This document shows, in pieces, positions 57,441 to 64,000 of a stretch of DNA of 64,000 nucleotides (positions are counted from its first letter, which is position 1; every line of letters begins with the position of its first letter). Location: assembly GCA_016712595.1 (NCBI GenBank), contig JADJQT010000001.1, positions 659,501 through 723,500 on the forward strand. Reading direction: 5' to 3'. The notes beneath the pieces are model-generated. The model was not told where the DNA came from, made no database searches, and saw only the letters and a program-made list of their open reading frames with translations. The stretch comes from Rhodospirillales bacterium (GTDB lineage Bacteria > Pseudomonadota > Alphaproteobacteria > Rhodospirillales > Defluviicoccaceae). Position numbers and translations under genes: made by a program.

Positions 57441-58400
57441 TCACGATGACTGTCGATATCCGCAATTGGTGATGTAGTTTGTGCATTCCCTGGAGGAGAA
57501 GCTGTCGAGGAGGCTTCTGATTTTGGTCCAGAGGTCGTTGATGGTGCGGGCAGCGGCAGTTCTGAGGAGTTGCTTGAGCTTGGCGAAGACCTGCTCGATG
57601 GGATTGAGGTCCGGAGAATAGGGTGGCAGGTAGAGGACGCTGGCGCCACGGCTTCGATCGCTTGGCGGACACCTTCGACCTTGTGCGCGCCGAGATTGTC
57701 CATGACGACGACGTCGCCTTCGGCGAGGCATGGAGCCAGAACCTCCTCGACGTAAGTGCGAAAGACGCGTCCGTTAATGGCGCCGTCGATGACGAAAGGG
57801 GCGGTGATGCCGTTGCTGCGCAGGGCGGCGACGAAGGTCGAGGTTTTCCAGTGGCCGTGCGGGACGGCGGCGCGCAGCCGCTGGCCGCGCCGGCAACGCC
57901 CGCAGGTGCGTGCCATGTTGGTGGTCGCCCAGGTCTCGTCGATGAACACCAGGCGTGCGGGGTTCAGTTTCGGCTGCCGCTGTCGCCAGGCGTCGCCGGC
58001 GGCGGCAACGTCAGCGCGCTCCTGCTCGGCGGCATGCCGCGGTTTTTTTGAGCGTCAGCCCGAGCCGGTCGAGGGTATTCCACAGCCCACCGATGCTGGT
58101 GGTAACGCCGTGCTTTTCCGAAAGCCAGGCGCGCAGCTCGGCCAGCGTCACGTCGGGCCGCGCCGCGACCTCAGCGCTGATCGCCTCGTGGTGGACCGCC
58201 AGCTTGCGGGCAAGATGGCAGCGCTGCGGCCGCGCCGTCGTCTCGCCGGTCCGCATCCGCCGCAGCCGCGCCTTGTAGATGTAAGACACGCTCACCCGGA
58301 ACAGCGCCGCCGCGTCGGCTGCCGTCATCCCGCCATCGACCGCCGCCAGCACCCGCTCGCGCAGGTCCTGCGAATACGACTGCCCTCGACGCCAACCCAT
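57441..58400 (-). pseudogene. Second-type IS630-family transposase, frameshifted
   Basis: ATG 58400 begins MGWRRGQSYSQDLRERVLAA with a helix-turn-helix (AADAAALFRVSVSYIYK). After TLKKTAACRRAG the frame shifts (near 58045). The DDE part has LVFIDETWATTNMART (Asp), VVMDNLGAHK (Asp) and, after another shift near 57650, LPPYSPDLNPIEQVFAKLK (Glu). The C-terminus ends at 57441 (YITNCGYRQSS). The protein is unrelated at the subgroup level to the three copies above. Two single-base changes would restore an ordinary-length transposase. Confidence 0.85.
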
Positions 58401-58440
58401 CGCCGCCTCCGGCCCACCAAAACCGGAAACCGATGAACGT

Positions 58441-59783
58441 ATGGCCCGCCCCGTCCGCAAGGGGTGTTTCGGACTTTGGCGCTGTCCAGTCTGCGTCAAC
58501 GTATCCGGTCTCGGGTTTTGCCCGGCCAAGATGGAGATCCGCGCAGCTTGGTCCTCATAATCACAACGGCCTCGATCGACCGTTCAATGGGCCAGGGTTA
58601 CAGGCTGCCGTTCGACTGTCAGGCCATCTTCCTTTCCACCACCCGCAGACACCGTCGGCCGGTCGTCACTGCGACGCGCGTACCGTCCCCGGATCTTCAT
58701 GCCGCGGCAAGCTCCGCGTCGTAAGCCCGGCCATGGGCAAGCACCGCCCAGACGATCCGCGCCAGCTTATTGGCCAAGGCGACGATGGCGACGTTCTTCG
58801 GCGCGCGCGCCAGCAAGCCCCGCGCCCATCTTCCCAGCGGCGTCGGCTGATCAGCGAGCCGCGGCAGAACCGCTCGCGCGCCATGAATCAGGTTCTTGCG
58901 CAGGTAGCGGTTGCCGCGCTTGCTGATCCCGAGCAGATGCGGCTTGCCGCCGGTGGTCCGCTGTCGCGGCGTCAGACCCAGCCATGCCGCCATGTCGCGT
59001 CCACGCCCGAAGGTCCGGGCATCGCCCACCGCCGCCGCCAGCGCCGTGGCATTGATCGTGCCTATGCCGGGGATCGTCATCAGCCGGCGCGCCGCCTCGT
59101 CTTCGCGCGCCAGCGCCGCGAATTCCGCATCGAAGCCGGCAATCCGCTCGTCGAGGGTCCGCCATTCGCGACGCAAATCCTCGATCAGCAGCCGGATGCG
59201 CGGGCTCAACCGGCTGTCGTCCTCGTCGGCGAAGGTGCACAGCTCCACCGCCAGCTTTCCGCGACCTTGCGGGACAGTGATCCCGCGCTCCAGCAACAGA
59301 GCGCGCAGATGGTTGATCAGCGCCGTGCGCTCCGCCACCAGCCGCTCGCGCCCCCGATGCAGCGCCTGCACGTCGGACTGCGCCACGCTCTTCACCGGCA
59401 CAAACCGCATCGTCGGCCGCGTCGCCGCTTCCGCAATGGCCTCGGCGTCGCGGTCGTCGTTCTTCTGCGCCTTGACGTACGGACGCACGTATTCCGGCGA
59501 CATCAGCCGAACCTCATGGCCCTGGCCGCCAAACACCCGCCCGAGATGGTGCGCCCCACAGCAGGCCTCCATCGCCACAACGCACCGCGGCAACCCGTCA
59601 ACCAGCCGCTCCAGCATCTCGCGCCGCACCCGCCGCCGCAGCATCACCCGACCGGACCCGTCCAGCCCCACAACACTGCAGACGTTCTTACCCAGATCAA
59701 TCCCCAGAACCGCGATGTCCATGCCCGTCCCCTCCTTCCTCAAGGCGCCATCCTACCGGATGCCGCAGAAAGGGGCGGGCCAT
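58441..59783 (-). mobile_element. IS110-family (IS1111-like) element
   Basis: An inverted repeat ATGGCCCGCCCC at 58441-58452 and GGGGCGGGCCAT at 59772-59783 brackets an intact transposase gene, matching the subterminal repeats of IS1111-type elements. About 240 bases of non-coding DNA lie between the transposase stop and the left repeat, as is usual for IS110 elements. It is inserted just upstream of the second-type IS630 gene. Confidence 0.8.
58697..59722 (-). CDS. IS110-family transposase, intact
   Basis: 341 residues from ATG 59722, preceded by GGAGGGG at six bases; a TTG start at 59743 is possible. The DEDD domain has GIDLGKNVCSVVGLD (Asp), VAMEACCGAHHLGR (Glu) and KNDDRDAEAIAEA (Asp pair). 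The C-terminal domain has LMTIPGIGTINATAL and AAWLGLTPRQRTTGGK with the Ser-containing region LLGISKRGNRYLRKNLIHGAR. This is one of the few transposases in the window with no lesion, so the element could still move. Confidence 0.93.
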   Translation of the reverse strand: MDIAVLGIDLGKNVCSVVGLDGSGRVMLRRRVRREMLERLVDGLPRCVVAMEACCGAHHLGRVFGGQGHEVRLMSPEYVRPYVKAQKNDDRDAEAIAEAATRPTMRFVPVKSVAQSDVQALHRGRERLVAERTALINHLRALLLERGITVPQGRGKLAVELCTFADEDDSRLSPRIRLLIEDLRREWRTLDERIAGFDAEFAALAREDEAARRLMTIPGIGTINATALAAAVGDARTFGRGRDMAAWLGLTPRQRTTGGKPHLLGISKRGNRYLRKNLIHGARAVLPRLADQPTPLGRWARGLLARAPKNVAIVALANKLARIVWAVLAHGRAYDAELAAA

Positions 59784-59987
59784 CCCATAATCACACAACC
59801 CCCCCCCCCGGGGGAATCCAGATTCTACTCACCGTGAAACCGCTCTAGGGTCTGTGGACATTCATGTGATCGGTGGGGATTGAACGAACCCGGTGTCGTG
59901 GGAGTGGGGTGATCGGTTAGCGGGGGCGGCTCCCGTCTGGGAGGATTACGGCGTGTTGAAGCCCGATCCTCAGACAGGAGCACCGCG

Positions 59988-60848
59988 ATGGCCGAGATGA
60001 GCCCTCTGCGCCGCCGCATGGTCGAGGACATGACCGTCCGCAATCTGTCATTGGCGACGCAACGATCCTATCTTCACGCGGTCAGCAAGTTCAGCGGCCA
60101 CTTTGGTCGCTCGCCGGACCAGCTTGGCCTGGAGGACGTGCGGGCGTTCCAGGTCCATCTGGTGTCGACCGGCATTTCGTGGCCGGCGCTGAACCAGACG
60201 GTGTGTGCGCTGCGGTTCTTCTACGGCGTCACGCTGGGGCACGGTGAGATCCCGGAGCGCATCCCTTATGCACGCGAGCCGCGCACGCTGCCGGTGGTGC
60301 TGAATGCCGATGAAGTGGTGCGCTTTCTCGAGGCGGTGCCGAGCCTGAAGACCCGCGTGGCGTTGACGACGGCCTATGCGGCGGGGCTGCGGGCGTCCGA
60401 GGCGGTCGGTCTGAAGCTTGCTGATATCGACAGCGCGCGGATGGTGATCCGGGTCGAGCATGGCAAGGGCGGCAAGGACCGCACCGTCATGCTGTCGGCC
60501 CAGCTTCTGGGCATCCTGCGCACCTACTGGCGTCTGGCCCGGCCCAGCCACTGGCTGTTCCCCGGCCGCGATGAGACGAAGCCGGTCGACGTCCAGGTGC
60601 TGCATGCGGCCTGCCGCTCCGCCTGCGCCGCGGCCGGACTTGCGAAGCGGGTGACGGTGCACACGCTGCGGCACAGCTTCGCCACCCACCTGCTGGAGAA
60701 CGGCACCGACACCCGCATCATCCAGGTGCTGCTTGGCCATGCCAACCTGTCGAGCACGGCGCGCTACACGCGGGTCTCGAACGGCCTGATCCGGCATACG
60801 CAGAGCCCGCTCGACCGCCTCACGCTGGAGGTCGTGCCGCCCGCCTGA
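59988..60848 (+). CDS. Tyrosine recombinase associated with the IS91-type element
   Basis: 286 residues from ATG 59988 (ACAGGAGCACCGCG upstream). The N-terminal SAM-like core-binding domain (MTVRNLSLATQRSYLHAVSK) is followed by the catalytic domain with the Arg in TAYAAGLRASEAVGLKLADI near residue 145, HTLRHSFATHLLENG near 225 (His-x-x-Arg), LLGHANLSST near 248 and the Tyr in TARYTRV near 258. All catalytic residues are present. Such recombinases accompany IS91 elements upstream of the transposase and their role in transposition is not settled. The gap to the transposase is 12 bases. Confidence 0.92.
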   Translation: MAEMSPLRRRMVEDMTVRNLSLATQRSYLHAVSKFSGHFGRSPDQLGLEDVRAFQVHLVSTGISWPALNQTVCALRFFYGVTLGHGEIPERIPYAREPRTLPVVLNADEVVRFLEAVPSLKTRVALTTAYAAGLRASEAVGLKLADIDSARMVIRVEHGKGGKDRTVMLSAQLLGILRTYWRLARPSHWLFPGRDETKPVDVQVLHAACRSACAAAGLAKRVTVHTLRHSFATHLLENGTDTRIIQVLLGHANLSSTARYTRVSNGLIRHTQSPLDRLTLEVVPPA

Positions 60849-60860
60849 TCCGGCCGCGCG

Positions 60861-61532
60861 ATGGCGGCGACATGGGAAGTGGCGGATGTCTTCCGCCGCC
60901 ACGGCGAGGCCTATCGGCGCATGCATCACGCTCACCTCGGCCGGGTCGAACGGCGGGTGATCAGCGCCATCACGCTGTGCCGGACGGCGGCGCTGGGCGG
61001 CCATGCCGAGAGCTGCGCCGACTGCGGCTTCGTTCGTCGCCTCCGCGACCTGCGGCGCGTCGAATGGGTGGTCTATGCGAAGCCGCCGTTCGGTGGCCCG
61101 GAACAGGTGCTGGCCTATCTCGGTCGCTACACCCACCGCGTCGCCATCGCCAATTCGCGCTCGGTCGAGGTGACGGGCAGCGACGTCGCCTTCCGCTGGA
61201 AGGACTATCGCCACCACGGCAAGGCGAAGCTGATGGTTCTCGCTGCCGATGAATTCATCCGCCGCTTCCTGCTCCACACCCTGCCGGACGGCTTCCATCG
61301 CATCCGCCATTACGGCTTCCTCGCCAATCACCAACAGGCAGCAAAGCTGGCGCTCCGCCGCGAGCTGCTGGCCGCCTCGCCGACGGTCGATCCCGAGACC
61401 AAGGTCCCACCCGAGCAGAAGCAACTTACAAGCGCGTTCGATCGCTGCCCCTGCTGCGGCGGCCCGATGATCACCTTCGCCATCCTTCTGAGGCCGCCGC
61501 CGCAACCCTCGTTCCGGCAGGACACTTCATGA
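60861..61532 (+). pseudogene. IS91-family transposase with in-frame internal deletion
   Basis: 223 residues in one frame. The N-terminal Zn-binding domain starts normally (EVADVFRRHGEAYRRMHH, HAESCADCGF) but after about residue 55 the text jumps to the C-terminal Y2 region (VEWVVYAKPPFGGPEQVLAYLGRYTHRVAIAN). The family protein is near 400 residues, so roughly 170-180 are missing, including most Cys of the Zn finger and the His-rich block of the relaxase-like core. The C-terminal FRWKDYRHHGKAKLM and PDGFHRIRHYGFLAN blocks are intact. The protein could be expressed but should not be catalytic. Confidence 0.88.
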
Positions 61533-61899
61533 GTGGCCGCCACCCCTTGCTGCCCCGCCTGTCCAGCACCGATGCTGCCGTGTGCCGGCACCCATCGTCT
61601 TGCCCAACAACCGTTCCGGCAGCACCAGGTCCGGCGCGGCGCCCCACGAAACCCCGGTTCAGCTCACTGCTGCCACCAACCGCCCGGCGTCGCCGGCCTC
61701 GACCGCGCCGGATCGATCCCCATGCCGAGCCGCCCGAAAGCGGTCTCGGACCACCAGACGCAGCAACAATCCCCATAGCTCGGCCATCCGCGGGTTCGTT
61801 CAATCCGGCTTCGATGAGGTCGCGCCAGCGCACGCCGAAGACCTCGTCCGCGACCTCACAGAAGCCTCCAGATTCAAGGCTGAAAAATGGAGATCAGCC

Positions 61900-62651
61900 T
61901 TGGATCGAAACGTGTTGAGCGATGCGCAGTGGCGGCGGATAGCGCCGATGCTTCCTGGCAAGCCGGGCGACCCCGGCCGCTCGGCTGTGGACAACCGCCG
62001 GTTTCTCGAAGCCGTATTCTGGATTACCCGCACCGGGGCGCCCTGGCGCGATTTGCACGAAACCTTTGGGTGCTGGAACTCGGTCTTTCGGCGCTTTCGC
62101 CGATGGGCGCAGAAGGGCGTCTTCGAAAGACTTTTCAAAAGCTTGTCGGATGATCCGGACTTCGAGTACGCGATCATCGACGGCACCATCGTCCGGGTCC
62201 ACCAGAAGGGCACCGGCGCAAGGGGGGGGACTCAAAATCAGGCCCTCGGCCGATCGCGCGGCGGCCTGACGACCAAGATCGTGGCGCTGGTCGATGCCCT
62301 CGCAACTTGGCGCGCTTCATTCTTCTGCCCGGCCAGCGGCACGACAGCCTCGGCGTTGCGCCGCTGATCGCCGAAATCGACTTTGCCGCTCTGCTTGGCG
62401 ACAAGGCCTTCGACATTGACTGGATCCGTGCCGAACTGAACAGTCGCGGCACCCTCGCGGTTATCCCGCCCAAGGCCAACCGCAAGCACTCCATCCCGTG
62501 CGACCTCGCCATGTACCGCTGGCGCCATCTCGTGGAAAATTTCTTCTGCAATCTCAAAGAGTTTCGCCGCGTCGCGACGCGCTACGACAAAACCCACACC
62601 AGCTTCAGAGCCATGATCCATCTCGCAGGCTCCTATCTGGCGCTCAGGTGA
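61900..62651 (+). pseudogene. IS5-family (IS427-like) transposase, one frameshift
   Basis: The frame begins at about TTG 61900 (LDRNVLSDAQWRRIAPMLPG). DAVFW-like EAVFWITRTGAPWRDL and YAIIDGTIVRVH (first Asp) follow, then RSRGGLTTKIVALVDAL. One base is missing near 62300 (CTCGCAACTTG for CTCGGCAACTTG), and the rest continues in another frame: LLPGQRHD, LLGDKAFDIDWIR (second Asp), WRHLVENFFCNLKEFRRVATRYDK (Glu) and stop at 62651. All catalytic residues are present; one base would restore about 250 residues. Confidence 0.9.
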
Positions 62652-62773
62652 ATGTCCACAGACCCTAGTGGATGCGAACGGGAACAGCCGCCGAGAGGCG
62701 GTTGTCGCCGCCGGCGAAGACTGCTAGGAGTCGGGTCGCGCGGCTAGGGCCCGGCGAAACGTGGAGTCGCAGA

Positions 62774-63145
62774 ATGCAAATTCCCATGCTGTTCTCGAAG
62801 ATTCATCGAGCGACGGTCACCGCCGCTGATTTGCATTACGAGGGGAGCATCACGATCGACACGGACCTGATGAACGCGGCCGGCTTGCTCGTCCACCAGC
62901 AGGTTCAGATCTACAACATCACCAATGGCGCGCGGTTTGAGACGTATGTGATCGAAGGCGCCGCAGGGTCGGGCTGCATTCAGATCAACGGCGCGGCGGC
63001 GCACTTGGCGGGTATCGGCGATCTGATCATCATCGCTGCTTATGCTCAGATGACCTTCGAGCAAGCCGCCGATTGGGAGCCACGGATTGTCTTGGTTGAT
63101 GCCGAAAATCGCCGGACATCAGCGTCCGAAGTCGCCGCCTTCTGA
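62774..63145 (+). CDS. panD: Aspartate 1-decarboxylase precursor
   Basis: 123 residues from ATG 62774 (GGAG upstream). It makes beta-alanine for pantothenate and CoA. The self-cleavage site is YEGSITID with Gly24-Ser25, where Ser25 becomes the pyruvoyl group. KIHRATVTAADLHY at the start, VYNITNG-like IYNITNGARFETYVI and GCIQINGAAAHLAGIGDLIII are conserved. It is complete. It lies 109 bp from the CTAG border of the IS5 element, so the insertion may have altered its upstream region. Confidence 0.96.
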   Translation: MQIPMLFSKIHRATVTAADLHYEGSITIDTDLMNAAGLLVHQQVQIYNITNGARFETYVIEGAAGSGCIQINGAAAHLAGIGDLIIIAAYAQMTFEQAADWEPRIVLVDAENRRTSASEVAAF

Positions 63146-63285
63146 CCGACCGCAATGTCCTGCCAAACAGGGCACCGGACTCCGCTCCTGCTAATTTTCC
63201 CCATAACTCAACCATATATCCACAACGGCAGGCGGCGAATGGGACCCATATAGGGTAGTAAAATCTGCGGCCGGCCCACGATTTA

Positions 63286-63873
63286 TCAATCCGTGTTTGG
63301 CAAGCCGCCGCGTCGGGCCAGCGCATCGAGGAGGGTATCGCGATCGCGCATCGCCGCGTCGGCTAATTCCTGCAGTTTTGCCGCGCGATGCTCGATGTGA
63401 ATGATGTGGCGCTGCTTTTCAGCAAGATCGTCCTGCAGTTCGAGAAGCGTTGCGCGCAGAGTTTCAAGTCGGACGATGTCGTGTTCGGCAATGAGCAGAT
63501 AGTCCTCGTCGTGGGCATAGATCGCGCCACGCAATGACGTTACCCGGCCTCCGGCCTGTCCGAAGCTCAACAATCCACGAAACACCGAGTCCTGAAGCGG
63601 GCGCGCGCGCATCAAGGTCAGCTCGTCAAAACGTGGGCTGACGAAGAGGTCGCGAACGTCACCCACTTCCGGAGCGAAGAGGTTGCGCGTCATCAGAAGC
63701 AAAAACCCCCGATTGGCGTCTAAAAGAATCCCCTCGGCACTGATTATCGCGACAACCACTGCCTCGAGCCCGCGAAGAACATCGGGAAACGGCAGTCCGC
63801 CCGTCTGGGCGGTTTCGAGCAATGTCTCGGCCATCGATACGGGTATTGCTGATTGTCCGCTCTGCGAACTCAT
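63286..63873 (-). CDS. PAS-like protein with C-terminal coiled coil
   Basis: 195 residues from ATG 63873 (MSSQSGQSAIPVSMAETLLE). Residues about 38-130 look like a PAS fold (AVVVAIISAEGILLDANRGF, LLLMTRNLF, FVSPRFDELT, YLLIAEHDIVRLE). Residues about 130-185 form a heptad-rich coiled coil (LRATLLELQDDLAEKQRHII). No kinase, GGDEF or other output domain follows, so it may be a free-standing sensor or partner of a separate output protein. Neither a heme- nor a flavin-binding motif can be assigned. The 140 bp between it and panD are non-coding. Confidence 0.65.
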   Translation of the reverse strand: MSSQSGQSAIPVSMAETLLETAQTGGLPFPDVLRGLEAVVVAIISAEGILLDANRGFLLLMTRNLFAPEVGDVRDLFVSPRFDELTLMRARPLQDSVFRGLLSFGQAGGRVTSLRGAIYAHDEDYLLIAEHDIVRLETLRATLLELQDDLAEKQRHIIHIEHRAAKLQELADAAMRDRDTLLDALARRGGLPNTD

Positions 63874-64000
63874 TCGTCGCAACCTGTGCTTAGTGCCGTT
63901 GATTTCCGGCGTGAAAGTCTATCGGCGATCGTGTGCAAAACGTCCGCGAGACTAGCGATGCGTGTCCTCGGCTGCCCGGGCTCGGCGTTTGTCAGGCGAT
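63874..64000. other. Window end, no complete gene
   Basis: The last 127 bases are upstream DNA of the PAS-like gene and show no gene that can be supported. Confidence 0.3.

Larger units (their letters stand above)
59877..61806 (+). mobile_element. IS91-type element with an accessory tyrosine recombinase
   Basis: The ends GGATTGAACGAACCC (59877-59891) and GGGTTCGTTCAATCC (61792-61806) are perfect 15-base inverted repeats. Inside are a tyrosine recombinase gene and a damaged Y2-type IS91 transposase gene, the organisation seen in a subgroup of IS91-like elements. Long terminal inverted repeats are not typical of classical IS91, which has different ori and ter ends. A truncated relative is at 25934-26258. 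Confidence 0.8.
59849..62664 (+). mobile_element. IS5-family (IS427-like) element carrying an IS91-type element
   Basis: The outer ends GGTCTGTGGACATTCA (59849) and TGAATGTCCACAGACC (ending 62664) are inverted repeats. Both are bordered by CTAG (59845-59848 and 62665-62668), the target duplication expected for this group. The IS91-type element occupies 59877-61806, close to the left end. Removing it leaves a normal-sized element of about 0.9 kb. Confidence 0.9.

Overview
The window looks like the chromosome of a GC-rich alphaproteobacterium, plausibly Rhodospirillales. This is an inference from gene content and order: a compact hisB-(DUF2628)-hisH-hisA-hisF-hisE-HIT run, an overlapping lgt/MidA-like pair, a stand-alone pgeF, panD, and several bacteriohemerythrins. 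No rRNA or other strong taxonomic marker is present.

Layout. (1) 1-3069: housekeeping-type genes on the minus strand, an aldo/keto reductase cut by the window edge and a periplasmic multicopper oxidase. (2) 3268-12051: an insertion-sequence graveyard. Two direct copies of a decayed IS3-family element flank an IS3-group element that carries a nested IS110, a large serine recombinase remnant and a tRNA-Ser(UGA). An IS481 scrap and the first of three broken IS630 copies follow. (3) 12117-25607: the most distinctive cargo. A 2,256-residue FecR/VCBS-type adhesin is divergent from a phage-tail-fibre-like protein of 1,519 residues, which overlaps a putative glycoside-hydrolase-like gene. No other phage structural genes are nearby. 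(4) 25608-30784: more wreckage (IS66 remnants, a 37-bp perfect inverted repeat, a truncated IS91-type integrase) and a tyrosine integrase split by IS630 copy 2, next to tRNA-Lys. Regions 3 and 4 read as the residue of an island integrated at tRNA-Lys. (5) 30785-55535: conserved core with tRNA-Val, a hemerythrin, a stress protein, a NeuA/KdsC-like fusion, YjbQ, two MFS exporters, lgt and a MidA-like methyltransferase, ComB-like phosphatase, a GH13 hydrolase, hsp20-lon, gamma carbonic anhydrase, three tandem bacteriohemerythrins, pgeF, a sterol-desaturase-like protein, pyrF and the histidine operon. (6) 55770-62668: a second IS graveyard upstream of hisB. It has a GHKL ATPase scrap, IS630 copy 3, a second IS630 type, an intact IS110, and an IS5 with a clean CTAG duplication carrying an IS91-type element. 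(7) 62774-63873: panD and a PAS-like coiled-coil protein.

How the genes work together. The his cluster is one translationally coupled operon for histidine synthesis. hsp20-lon is a protein quality control pair. lgt is translationally coupled to a methyltransferase of the complex-I assembly factor family. The hemerythrins suggest oxygen or iron handling under fluctuating oxygen. The adhesin, fibre and hydrolase genes look like a surface-attachment or glycan-recognition module delivered by a mobile element. Almost every transposase in the window is broken by small indels, so the mobile elements are mostly inactive, or the assembly carries homopolymer errors; the sequence alone cannot separate these.
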